From assembly GCA_030684935.1 (NCBI GenBank), contig JAUXXH010000006.1, positions 1 to 39,067 on the forward strand: a stretch of DNA of 39,067 nucleotides. The letters are read 5' to 3'. Positions 7,936 to 15,857 of the stretch are shown piece by piece. This stretch comes from Pseudolabrys sp. (GTDB taxonomy: Bacteria > Pseudomonadota > Alphaproteobacteria > Rhizobiales > Xanthobacteraceae). The position numbers were made by a program, and so were the translations under genes. Each line of letters starts with the position of its first letter. The stretch's first letter is position 1. Under the pieces are notes generated by a model. That model was not told where the DNA came from. It did no database searches and saw only the letters and a program-made list of their open reading frames with translations.

Positions 7936-8676
7936 TTACGCCGCCACGGCGCAGGCTTCGGCCTGCTCATCGAAGGCTTCGCACATGTGGCGCGCCTTCA
8001 GGATATTCTCCGGCGTCAGCACCGTCGCGGTGGCGCCCCAGGCGACCGGCTCGCGCGCCAGCAGCAGCGCATCGGGAAAATGGGCCTTGACCAGATCGAG
8101 GTCGTGCAGCGCCGCCAGCACGGTGCGCTGTTCGGCATGCCAGGTTCGCACCAGCGCCAGCAGGTCGGCGGAGGTCTTGGCGTCGATGGCGTTGAACGGC
8201 TCGTCGAGCACGATGACGCGGGCATCCTGAAGCAGCAGCCGTGCAAACAGCATGCGCTGCATCTGGCCGCCCGACAGCGTACCGATGGCGCGTTGCTCGA
8301 ACCCGGTCAGGCCGACGGCGGCAAGCGCCGCCTCGACCGTGTCGCGGTCCTTGCGGCCGATGCCGCCGAACAGGCCTTTGCGCCGCCACAGGCCCATCGC
8401 CACCATGTCGTACACGTTGACGGGAAAGGTCCGGTCGATGTCGGCGATTTGCGGCAGATAGGCGATATCCTGCGGCCGCACGCCGTTGAGTTCGATGCGG
8501 CCGGCCAGCGGCTTGATGACGCCGACCACGCCCTTGAACAGCGTCGACTTGCCGGCGCCGTTCGGCCCAACCACAGCGGTCAGCGAGCCGGACGCAATGG
8601 CGCCGTTGAGATGATGCACGGCCGGATGCCGGTCATAGCCCAGCGTGAGATTGTGGAAGCGAAGCTGCTCGGTCAT
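7936..8676 (-). CDS. aztA: Zinc ABC transporter ATP-binding protein (AztA/ZnuC type)
   Basis: This 246-aa ATPase energises the importer. Walker A is GPNGAGKST (37-45), the signature is LSGGQ (134-138), Walker B is VIVLDEP (154-160), and the H-loop histidine is in ALHDLD (H191). The C-terminal segment REPVAWGATATVLTPENIL resembles AztA proteins more than E. coli ZnuC. This comparison is from memory. It starts 4 nt after the stop of the His-rich microprotein and so belongs to the same Zur-type operon. Confidence 0.9.
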   Translation of the reverse strand: MTEQLRFHNLTLGYDRHPAVHHLNGAIASGSLTAVVGPNGAGKSTLFKGVVGVIKPLAGRIELNGVRPQDIAYLPQIADIDRTFPVNVYDMVAMGLWRRKGLFGGIGRKDRDTVEAALAAVGLTGFEQRAIGTLSGGQMQRMLFARLLLQDARVIVLDEPFNAIDAKTSADLLALVRTWHAEQRTVLAALHDLDLVKAHFPDALLLAREPVAWGATATVLTPENILKARHMCEAFDEQAEACAVAA

Positions 8677-8680
8677 CGGC

Positions 8681-8851
8681 TCACTGCATCGCCCAGAAAA
8701 TGAGTGCCCACAGCGCCGCCACGGCCACGGCCGCGACGGTCAGCCGTCCGGCGGCGGACTGGCGCAGGATCGACGCGCCGATGGCCGCCGGCGGGTGGGC
8801 GTGGCCGGCATGGCGATGGTGATGCGCGTGGGTGTGCGGGTGGTCGCTCAT
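8681..8851 (-). CDS. Small His-rich membrane protein, first gene of the zinc operon
   Basis: The 56-aa product begins MSDHPHTHAHHHRHAGHAHPP, with 8 His among the first 18 residues, and ends in one hydrophobic helix (TVAAVAVAALWALIFWAM). It is probably a single-pass inner-membrane protein with a cytosolic metal-binding tail. The ATG at 8851 is preferred to a longer frame because a Zur-like operator lies 7 nt upstream and the gene ends 4 nt before aztA. No Shine-Dalgarno is visible, so the mRNA may be nearly leaderless. A role as a zinc buffer or importer accessory is inference. It is too small and compositionally biased for firm homology. Confidence 0.65.
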   Translation of the reverse strand: MSDHPHTHAHHHRHAGHAHPPAAIGASILRQSAAGRLTVAAVAVAALWALIFWAMQ

Positions 8852-8858
8852 ATGCGAT

Positions 8859-8871
8859 GTTATAGTATAAC
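8859..8871. promoter_or_regulatory. Zur-like operator of the zinc import operon
   Basis: GTTATAGTATAAC is a perfect 13-bp palindrome with a central G. It matches the core of Rhizobiales Zur boxes (GTTATA-N-TATAAC). It lies 7 nt before the microprotein start and also holds a TATACT -10-like hexamer on the minus strand, so bound Zur would block RNA polymerase when zinc is sufficient. Being between divergent genes, it could also affect the gene at 8992. Confidence 0.78.
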
Positions 8872-8991
8872 GCTGACGCCAGCGCCAGAGGCGAGGCGCG
8901 CCTGCTAATTTAGTTCTGTTAACCATGCAACTTTTGGTTGCTAGGCGCATTGCCCCTGCAGAGCCCCTGATGGGGGCTCAAGGGGGATTCA

Positions 8992-9174
8992 ATGTGCACC
9001 GCCGAGAACTATCTCGAAGATGCCCGCAAATCGTTCTGCCTCGCCAAGCTGGCGACCGGAACGAGAGAAGCCGATCGCTTTGCGGCGATGGGCCGGGACT
9101 ATCTGCAACTGGCGCATCGGGCGGCCGAACTCGCCACGGTGCCGCGGGAACAAAGCTTCTGGCGTTTGCCGTGA
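8992..9174 (+). CDS. Small hypothetical protein
   Basis: A 60-aa soluble helical protein is predicted, beginning MCTAENYLEDARKSF and containing RDYLQLAHRAAELA. An AAGGGGG ribosome site lies 6-7 nt before ATG and a clear terminator follows, which supports a real gene. A small hairpin (AGCCCC-TGAT-GGGGGCT) overlaps the leader just before the ribosome site. I do not recognise a family. Function is unknown. Confidence 0.6.
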   Translation: MCTAENYLEDARKSFCLAKLATGTREADRFAAMGRDYLQLAHRAAELATVPREQSFWRLP

Positions 9175-9197
9175 TATAGAGTTGACGGCGACGCACG

Positions 9198-9229
9198 AAA
9201 GAGGCCGCCTGGTTCCGGCGGCCTTTTCG
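9198..9229 (+). terminator. Rho-independent terminator
   Basis: AGGCCGCC (9202-9209) pairs with GGCGGCCT (9217-9224) and is followed by TTTCGTTT. It ends the small gene at 8992. Confidence 0.8.
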
Positions 9230-9296
9230 TTTGCCGATCGTTAAGCCTGTGCGGTCGCAGATACCGCCTTTCAGACGCGGCCGGTTAGGATTGCTG

Positions 9297-9605
9297 ATGC
9301 TTGAGTCCGAAGAAAGACCATTACCCGTCATCGGCGCCTTCTGGCTCGACGAAAACGACTATGCGGCGGCGCTGAAGATTTTCGACGACGGCAACAAGCT
9401 GCCTCGCACCTGGAAAGAGTGGCGCAAGATTGCCGAGGAGATGGAGAGCGGCCTGAAGTCATACGGCCATGTGGTCGAGCGCGTGCGCATCGATCCTATC
9501 ACCTTCCCCGCGTGGTGCGCGGCGCATGGCACCACGCCGGGCCGGCAGGGTCGCAAGATGTTCGTCGCAGCCGTTGTCGAGGAAAAATACGGCAAACAGG
9601 ATTGA
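9297..9605 (+). CDS. Hypothetical protein
   Basis: The 102-aa soluble protein begins MLESEERPLPVIGAFWLDENDY and contains LPRTWKEWRKIAEEMESGLKSYGHVVERVRIDP. AGGA at 9287-9290 is 6 nt before ATG. An upstream in-frame TTG at 9231 falls in the preceding terminator and is not used here. The strong sequence complexity and the codon pattern look coding. I do not recognise a domain. Confidence 0.7.
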   Translation: MLESEERPLPVIGAFWLDENDYAAALKIFDDGNKLPRTWKEWRKIAEEMESGLKSYGHVVERVRIDPITFPAWCAAHGTTPGRQGRKMFVAAVVEEKYGKQD

Positions 9606-9669
9606 GCGAAAGCGTGACGCCATCCGCATGACGGCGCGTCCGCAATTCATCGATCATCGTGTCGTCCGG

Positions 9670-9699
9670 GCCCGCCGCGCCTTGTGCCGGCGGGCTTTT
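9670..9699 (+). terminator. Rho-independent terminator
   Basis: GCCCGCCG (9670-9677) pairs with CGGCGGGC (9688-9695) and is followed by TTTTC. It closes the gene at 9297, just before the start at 9717. Confidence 0.8.
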
Positions 9700-9716
9700 C
9701 GTTGGCTAATGCGCGC

Positions 9717-10436
9717 ATGAGCGCCGCCTTCGAAGAACTGGACTACCGCCCGACACCGTTCGGTGCGCTGAGCCTGCGGCGGCGGCGGTCGCTGACCACC
9801 GGGCTCGACATTTTCGAGATCAAGCTCGGCGAAGACTTTCTGATGTCGAGCCTGTTCACCGCATCCGAGATCGCGCTGGCACAATTGGGGCTGGCCGATC
9901 GCGATGGAGACCGCCTCGATGTCGTGGTCGGCGGACTGGGCCTTGGCTACACCGCCAAGGCCGTCCTCGAACACCAGACCGTGGCGTCACTGGTTGTCGT
10001 CGATGCACTTGAAGCGGTGATCGACTGGCACAGGACCGGGCTGGTGCCGCTCGGGTCTGAACTGACCGCCGATCCTCGCTGCCGTTTCGTCCATGGCGAT
10101 TTCTTCGCGCTGGCGGCGTCGTCCGCCGGCTTCGATCCGGATACGCCGGGCCGCACCTTCGACGCCATTCTGCTCGATATCGATCATTCGCCCGAGGCGT
10201 TGCTCGATGCCGGCAACGCCGGATTCTACAGCGAAGCCGGACTGACACACATGGCCACGCACCTGCGGCCCGGCGGCGTGTTCGGCCTGTGGTCGAATGA
10301 CCGCCCCGACCCTGCCTTCACTGCAAGGCTTGCCGATGTGTTCGCCGCCGCCCACGCCGAGGAGGTGACGTTTCACAATCCGCTGCAGGACCAGCCCTTC
10401 ACCCAGACGGTCTATCTCGGCACCAGGCGCGGCTGA
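9717..10436 (+). CDS. Spermidine synthase-like protein (SAM-dependent methyltransferase fold)
   Basis: This 239-aa Rossmann-fold protein resembles polyamine aminopropyltransferases (SpeE). DVVVGGLGLGYTAKAVLEH stands where SpeE has its nucleotide loop, VVVDALEAVIDWHR holds the acidic ribose-binding residue, and AILLDIDHSPEALL stands where the catalytic DxxD loop would be. The catalytic Asp pattern of true SpeE is not evident, so it may be a methyltransferase or an enzyme of other specificity. ATG 9717 follows a terminator closely, and an earlier TTG at 9684 lies inside that hairpin. Genomes with homospermidine synthase need not have a classical spermidine synthase. Confidence 0.7.
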   Translation: MSAAFEELDYRPTPFGALSLRRRRSLTTGLDIFEIKLGEDFLMSSLFTASEIALAQLGLADRDGDRLDVVVGGLGLGYTAKAVLEHQTVASLVVVDALEAVIDWHRTGLVPLGSELTADPRCRFVHGDFFALAASSAGFDPDTPGRTFDAILLDIDHSPEALLDAGNAGFYSEAGLTHMATHLRPGGVFGLWSNDRPDPAFTARLADVFAAAHAEEVTFHNPLQDQPFTQTVYLGTRRG

Positions 10437-10510
10437 CCCGTCTGGCCGCGGTCCCCCGCCACGGCTATGCTTGGCCACAGAGCGCGCCTAAGCGCCGAAG
10501 CGGTGAGGAA

Positions 10511-11308
10511 ATGTCCATGAACTACGCGACCGATTTTCCGTCCCTCAAGGGCAAGGTGTCGCCGGAGGAATGGCAGACGCGGCTGGAGCTCGCCGCCTGC
10601 TACCGGCTGGTCGATCAATACGACATGACCGACCTGATCTATAACCACATCACCGCGCGCATTCCCGGCACCAAGGACGAGTTGCTGATCAACCTCTACG
10701 GCCTGCTGTACAAGGAGATCACCGCCTCGAGCCTGGTCAAGATCAGCGTCGAGGGCGAGATTCTGGCCAAGCCCGACACCGATTACGACATCAACAAATC
10801 CGGTTACGTCATCCACGGCGCCATCCACAAGGCGCGACCGGATGTCGCCTGCGTGCTGCACACCCATACCCGCGCCGGCATGGCGGTGGCGGCGATGCAA
10901 TGCGGTCTGCTGCCGATGTCGCAGACTTCGGTCCGCTTCGTCGGCCACATCGGCTATCACGAGTATGAAGGCCCGGCGGTCGATCTCGACGAGCGCGAAC
11001 GGCTGGTTCGCGATCTCGGGCCGCACGACGCCATGATTTTGCGCAACCACGGTCTGCTCACCTGCGGCGCCACCATCCAGCAGGCCTTCAACACCATGTA
11101 TCAACTGGAGCTGTCGTGCCGCTCGCAGGTCGACGCCATGGCGGCGCGTACTGAGCTGAGCATGCCCGGCGAGAATGTGCTGGCGCATACCGCCCACATG
11201 TATCAGCCCGGCACGCGGCGGCCTTACGGGGTCCTGGAATGGCCGGCGATGCTGCGCCTGCTGGACGCCGGGCAGAAGAATTCCGGCTTCCCCCCCTACT
11301 GGCACTGA
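10511..11308 (+). CDS. Class II aldolase/adducin family protein
   Basis: The 265-aa protein is a zinc-dependent fuculose-aldolase/adducin-type enzyme. The metal motif VLHTHTRAGMAV and the later RNHGLLTCG supply the usual His ligands, and N-terminal YNHITARIPG is the typical substrate/phosphate region. Members cleave sugar phosphates or act as decarboxylases or epimerases; the substrate here is unknown. GTGAGGAA precedes two alternative ATGs (10511, 10517), and the second has the better spacing. The next gene is a solute-binding protein, which suggests uptake and breakdown of a carboxylated compound. Confidence 0.88.
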   Translation: MSMNYATDFPSLKGKVSPEEWQTRLELAACYRLVDQYDMTDLIYNHITARIPGTKDELLINLYGLLYKEITASSLVKISVEGEILAKPDTDYDINKSGYVIHGAIHKARPDVACVLHTHTRAGMAVAAMQCGLLPMSQTSVRFVGHIGYHEYEGPAVDLDERERLVRDLGPHDAMILRNHGLLTCGATIQQAFNTMYQLELSCRSQVDAMAARTELSMPGENVLAHTAHMYQPGTRRPYGVLEWPAMLRLLDAGQKNSGFPPYWH

Positions 11309-11370
11309 CCCGGTTTTTGGCATCTACTGGTGTCAGGCCGAGGACTTAAAAACGGCCACGGGGGAAATGC

Positions 11371-12342
11371 ATGTCTACGATTCTATCGCGCCTGATGGGT
11401 GCCGCGGGCCTTGTGCTGTTGCTGACGACAGCCGCCGCCGCTTCCAATGACTATCCGAACAAGCCTGTCCGGCTGATCGTTCCGTTCCCGCCCGGCGGCA
11501 GCAACGACGTGGTTGGCCGCCTGATCGCCAAGCAGCTCAGCGAGGAACTGAAGCAACAGGTCTTCGTCGACAATCGCGGCGGCGCCGGCGGCTCGATCGG
11601 CACCGAGGCCTGCGCCACGTCGGCGCCGGACGGCTACACGCTCTGCATCATATCGATCGCGCATGCGGTGAACCCGTGGCTGCACAAGCTCAGCTACGAC
11701 CCGGTCAAGTCGTTCGTGCCGATCTCCATCCTGGCCACGGGTCCGAATGTGCTGGTGGTCAATCCGGAGGCGCCGTTCAAATCGGTCAAGGATCTGCTGG
11801 CGGCGGCCAAGGCTAGTCCCGGTCAGCTCAACTATGCCAGCGCCGGCGTCGGCAGCTTCCAGCATCTCGGCGGCGAACTGTTCAAGCTTATGGGCGGCGT
11901 CGACATCGTGCACGTGCCGTACAAAGGAGGCGGACCGGCGATGCAGGACGTGGTGGCCGGACACGTAAAGATCATGTTCTCGTCGCTGATCCAGACCACG
12001 GCGCTGATCAAGTCGGGGCAATTGCGCGCGCTCGGAACGGGCGGCGCCGAGCGGAGCCCGGCACTGCCGGACGTGCCAACCATCGCCGAAGGCGGCCTTC
12101 CGGGCTATGTCGCCGACAACTGGTGGGGCATCGTCGTCCCCGCCGGAACGCCGGCCGCCATCAACGACAAGGTCTACAAGGCGACGCAGGCTGCGCTGAA
12201 GGCGCCATCGGTCAAAGCGCAGTTCGACCGTGAAGGCGCGGCCATCGTCACCATGACCTCGGCCGAGTTCAGCGAGTACATCAAACAAGAAACCGTCAAG
12301 TGGGGGCGCGTGGTCAAAGAAGGAAACTTCAAGGCGCAATAG
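11371..12342 (+). CDS. Tripartite tricarboxylate transporter substrate-binding protein (Bug/TctC family)
   Basis: This 323-aa periplasmic receptor has a signal peptide ending near ...LLLTTAAAASNDYP. It carries the family hallmarks YPNKPVRLIVPFPPGGSNDVVGR, GGAGGSIGTE, SAPDGYTL, VPYKGGGPAMQDVVAGHV and LPDVPTIAEGG. Such proteins bind carboxylates or amides. No TctA or TctB membrane genes are next to it, so it is an orphan receptor as many Bug proteins are. The class II aldolase gene lies 62 bp upstream on the same strand. Confidence 0.93.
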   Translation: MSTILSRLMGAAGLVLLLTTAAAASNDYPNKPVRLIVPFPPGGSNDVVGRLIAKQLSEELKQQVFVDNRGGAGGSIGTEACATSAPDGYTLCIISIAHAVNPWLHKLSYDPVKSFVPISILATGPNVLVVNPEAPFKSVKDLLAAAKASPGQLNYASAGVGSFQHLGGELFKLMGGVDIVHVPYKGGGPAMQDVVAGHVKIMFSSLIQTTALIKSGQLRALGTGGAERSPALPDVPTIAEGGLPGYVADNWWGIVVPAGTPAAINDKVYKATQAALKAPSVKAQFDREGAAIVTMTSAEFSEYIKQETVKWGRVVKEGNFKAQ

Positions 12343-12380
12343 ACCGATACGACCACCGCTGAAGACGATCCTCAAATGCA

Positions 12381-12410
12381 AACGGCCCCGCCGAAACGGG
12401 GCCGTTTTTC
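12381..12410 (+). terminator. Rho-independent terminator between convergent genes
   Basis: AACGGCCCCG (12381-12390) and CGGGGCCGTT (12397-12406) form a perfect 10-bp stem with loop CCGAAA, then TTTTC. It ends the Bug receptor transcript and may also stop the convergent TAXI gene. Confidence 0.9.
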
Positions 12411-12438
12411 GTTTGAGGGATGACTGAACGCCGCTGTA

Positions 12439-13410
12439 TTACAGCTTGGCGCCGCCCTTCTCCTTGAAGTACTTCACCGCGCCCGGATGCCACGGGATCG
12501 GCGAATAGTCCCTCACCTGATTGCTGACCGAGAAGTTCTTGGCCTCGCCATGCACCGCGACCAGGTCGGCCTGCTTTTCGATGACCGTCTTGACGATGTT
12601 GTAGGCCAACTCGTCCGACATATTGGCGTTGGACACCAGGATGTTCCACACCACGGTGTTGACATTGTCGGCGGTCTGACCCGGATAGGTGCCCGACTTG
12701 ATGGTGCTGCTGGCGTAAAGGTTGCCGTACTTCTCGTTCATCTTCTTGGCCAGATCGCCGTGGTCGACGAGCTTGATCTTGACGCCGGGTGTGGCGCCGA
12801 GGTCGGTCACCGCCGCGGTCGGCAGGCCGCCGACCCAGAAGAAGGCGTCGATCTTGCGATCCTTCAGCGCGTTGACCGACTCGGCAACGCCGAGGCGCTC
12901 GCGCCGCATGTCCTTGTCGCGGTCGAGGCCGGCCGCCTCGATGACGCGGAACGCCATCACCTCGGTGGCGCTGCCGCCGGAGCCGGTGGAGACGCGCTTG
13001 CCCTTGAGGTCGGCCATCTTCTCGATGCCGGTGCCTTCCATGGTCACGACGTGCATCTGGTTGGGATAGAGAACCATCAAGGTGCGGACCGGAACCGGGG
13101 CGCCCTTGAACTTGTCCTGGCCCTTTTCGGCGTCGAGCGCCGCGTCGACCATGGAAAAGGCAAGTTCGCTGCGGCCGGCGCCGATCAACTTGAGGTTATC
13201 GACCGAGCCGCCGGTCACCTCGGCGGTGGCCTGCAGGCCGGGGATCGATTTTGTCAGCAGATTGGCGAGGCCGCCGCCGAGCGGATAATAAACGCCACCG
13301 GTGCCACCAGTACCGATCGAAATCGTCGTCTTCTGCTGCGCCTGCGCCGCCCCGAACAGCAGCGCCACCGTGGCGACCGCGGTCAGTGCAATCGTAATTC
13401 CTCGCTTCAT
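12439..13410 (-). CDS. TAXI family TRAP transporter solute-binding protein
   Basis: This 323-aa periplasmic receptor has a signal peptide (MKRGITIALTAVATVALLFGAAQA, cleavage near 24). TAXI motifs are ISIGTGGTGGVYYPLGGGLANLL, ATAEVTGGSVDNLKL and LKGKRVSTGSGGSATE. It would feed substrate to the fused permease at 13431, whose stop is 20 bp upstream. The start is set by GGGAGGAA before ATG 13410; the frame stays open far upstream but only out of frame over the permease gene. The substrate is not predictable; characterised TAXI systems mostly carry carboxylates such as glutamate. Confidence 0.93.
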   Translation of the reverse strand: MKRGITIALTAVATVALLFGAAQAQQKTTISIGTGGTGGVYYPLGGGLANLLTKSIPGLQATAEVTGGSVDNLKLIGAGRSELAFSMVDAALDAEKGQDKFKGAPVPVRTLMVLYPNQMHVVTMEGTGIEKMADLKGKRVSTGSGGSATEVMAFRVIEAAGLDRDKDMRRERLGVAESVNALKDRKIDAFFWVGGLPTAAVTDLGATPGVKIKLVDHGDLAKKMNEKYGNLYASSTIKSGTYPGQTADNVNTVVWNILVSNANMSDELAYNIVKTVIEKQADLVAVHGEAKNFSVSNQVRDYSPIPWHPGAVKYFKEKGGAKL

Positions 13411-13430
13411 TGGTCTTCCTCCCTGTTTTT

Positions 13431-15644
13431 CTATTGGCCGGTTGCTTGTAGTTTGGATGGGACCGGGCCTTTCCATTGCCAAAGCAGCAATGCCAGTCCC
13501 AAGGTTAGCCCGAACGGTGCCGGATAGGGAATGTCCAATCCGGTGATGACTTCCAGCAGCGCTTCCAGCAGGCTCGGAAACACCAGCAGCAGCCCGGACA
13601 GGGCAAACAGCAAACGCTCGACCAGGAAGGTGCGGCGGAGCGCCCAGCCCTGGGCGGCTGCGGCTAGCGCGGCCAGCCCGATCCCGGTCACCGCCGTGAT
13701 CCAGATGATGTCGTAGATCGAACCGCCGGGCGGGATCTTCAGCAGCAGGCCGAGCCCCTGCGGATCGAGCACGAAGACGAACGGCACCAGGAAAGCCGGC
13801 AGCGTGTACTTCCACGCATACATCGTCGTCTTGTAGGGGTCGCCGCCTGTAATCGCAGCGGCGGCAAAGGGCGACAGCGCGGTCGGCGGCGACACTTCGG
13901 ACAGCACCGCATAATAGAAGATGAACATGTGCGCAGCGTAATTGGGAACGCCGAGCTTGATCAGCGCCGGCGCCGCGATCACCGCGCAGATGATGTAGGA
14001 GGCGGTGACCGGCACTGCGAGGCCAATGATCCAGACGATCAGGCCGGTATAGAGCGCGGTCAGCAGCAGGCTGCCGCCGGCATAGTCGATGACGATCGAC
14101 GAGAACTTGAGCCCAAGTCCGGTCAGCGTCACGACACCGACAATCAGCCCTGCCGAGGCGCAGGTGGTGGCCGCGCCGAGCACGCTGATCGATCCGTCGG
14201 CCATGGCGCGCGTGAGCTTGGCCGACGTCGGCACCGCGCGCTGGCCGGCGGGCGTCAGCCCGATGATGGAGAGCGCGGCGATCGTCAGCAACACAAAGAG
14301 CGGGAAGTAGGAGTTGAAAACCGTCGAGAAGGACGGGCCGATGCCAGGAAGGGTCGATCCGATCGCGGCCAAAGTGCCGATCACCAGTAGCGGAATCAGC
14401 AGTTTGCGCGGCCCCAGCGATGTCTCCGGCGCCAGCGCGCTCATGACGAAAGCCAGCATGGTCGAATAGAACACCGACAGCATCGGCGAATAGCCGATCA
14501 CCATGAAAATAACGACAGCGATAAGCGAGACGAAGTGAAAGCCGTAGCGCTTCACCATCTGCGCCAGCGGCATGTCCTGCTTGAACACGACCTGGCGGGC
14601 GCCGAAGCGATAGGCGTCGAGTTCGACCATGAACAGCAGCGACATATAGTAGAGACAGGTCGGGATCACCGCCATCCAGATCACTTCGAGATAGCTGATC
14701 TTGAGGAATTCGGCGATCAGGAAGGCGGCGGCGCCGAGCACCGGCGGCGAAATGATGGCGCCGAGACCGCCGGCCGCCAGCAATCCGCCGGCGGCGTTCT
14801 TTTCGAAGCCGGCCTTTTTCAGCATCGGCCAGGCGACGGTACCGATCATCACCGTGGTCGCAACGCCGGAGCCGGAAGGCCCCCCAAGCAGAAACGAGGA
14901 CGCGACAATCGATCGGCCGGCGCTCGACGGCTTGTTGCCCATGATTGCCAGCGAGAAGTCGATGAAGAACTTGCCGGCGCCGGAATGCTGCAGGATGGCG
15001 CCGTAGATCGTGAACATGACGATCAGCGTCGCCGACACATCGAGCGCGACGCCGAAGATACCCTCCAGCGTAATAAACATGTGGCCGACCAGCCGCGCCA
15101 GATCGTAGCCGCGGTGGGTCCAGGGCGGCGGCAGGTATTCGCCGAACATCGCATAGGCGATGAAGAGAATGGCGACGATCGGCATGATCGGGCCGGTGGT
15201 GCGGCGCGACGCCTCCAGCACCAGCACGATCAGGCCGACGCCCAGGATGACGTCCAACTGATTGGGCACCGCGGCGCGATCGGTGAAATCGTCGCCGCCC
15301 ATCAGGGCGTAGCCGAGAATGCCGATGGCAAACGCACCGGCAATCACATCGAACCACTCGATACGGTTGCGGAAACCGGCGGCCAACGGAAACAGCAGGA
15401 AGCTCAGCACCAGCACGAAGCCGAGATGGGTATAGCGCAACGCCTGGGTCGGGACGATCTCGTAGGCGGCATAGAGATGGAACAGGGTCATGCCAACGGC
15501 GATCGCCGTCACCACAATGCCGGCCAGACCCGATAACCGGTTGGCGGCGCCTTCCTCCTGCTGGACATATTCCTCGGCTTTGCGCAAAGCCTCGGCCGAA
15601 ATTTCCGACTCGGAATCAGAATCCGCAATACGCTGGTCAGCCAT
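13431..15644 (-). CDS. TRAP transporter fused permease subunit (TAXI type)
   Basis: The 737-aa inner-membrane protein fuses the small (4TM, DctQ-like) and large (12TM, DctM-like) TRAP subunits. The N-terminal 30 residues are acidic and soluble, followed by many hydrophobic segments. DctM-like motifs include FSLAIMGNKPSSAGRSIVASSFLLGGPSGSGVATT, AAGGLGAIISPPVLGAAAF and the later YYAVLSEVSPPTALSPFAAAAITGG. It would couple sodium entry to solute uptake. A G-rich ribosome site precedes ATG 15644. It forms a two-gene operon with the receptor at 12439. Confidence 0.94.
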   Translation of the reverse strand: MADQRIADSDSESEISAEALRKAEEYVQQEEGAANRLSGLAGIVVTAIAVGMTLFHLYAAYEIVPTQALRYTHLGFVLVLSFLLFPLAAGFRNRIEWFDVIAGAFAIGILGYALMGGDDFTDRAAVPNQLDVILGVGLIVLVLEASRRTTGPIMPIVAILFIAYAMFGEYLPPPWTHRGYDLARLVGHMFITLEGIFGVALDVSATLIVMFTIYGAILQHSGAGKFFIDFSLAIMGNKPSSAGRSIVASSFLLGGPSGSGVATTVMIGTVAWPMLKKAGFEKNAAGGLLAAGGLGAIISPPVLGAAAFLIAEFLKISYLEVIWMAVIPTCLYYMSLLFMVELDAYRFGARQVVFKQDMPLAQMVKRYGFHFVSLIAVVIFMVIGYSPMLSVFYSTMLAFVMSALAPETSLGPRKLLIPLLVIGTLAAIGSTLPGIGPSFSTVFNSYFPLFVLLTIAALSIIGLTPAGQRAVPTSAKLTRAMADGSISVLGAATTCASAGLIVGVVTLTGLGLKFSSIVIDYAGGSLLLTALYTGLIVWIIGLAVPVTASYIICAVIAAPALIKLGVPNYAAHMFIFYYAVLSEVSPPTALSPFAAAAITGGDPYKTTMYAWKYTLPAFLVPFVFVLDPQGLGLLLKIPPGGSIYDIIWITAVTGIGLAALAAAAQGWALRRTFLVERLLFALSGLLLVFPSLLEALLEVITGLDIPYPAPFGLTLGLALLLWQWKGPVPSKLQATGQ

Positions 15645-15857
15645 TATCCCCCCAAAGACCGCCCGCTTTTTATCTGCCGGCTGGCCAATACCGAACTGGG
15701 CCGGAATGACTTCCGGCCATTCTCGTCGCCCTCGCCGTCAAACTACCACGTTTGCCGAAATGGCAAAACCGCCGGTTGCACGCGGAACCAGGGCGCAAAT
15801 GGCCGTAACACATGCTTTCCGGTGCGTTTTCGAGCAGTTCGTGATAGGCAGCCCGGC

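Noticed and set aside
12439..15357. Apparent 972-residue protein ending in the TAXI receptor
   Set aside because: The upstream two thirds are an out-of-frame, Arg-rich reading of the TRAP permease gene. The receptor has its own ribosome site and signal peptide at 13410.
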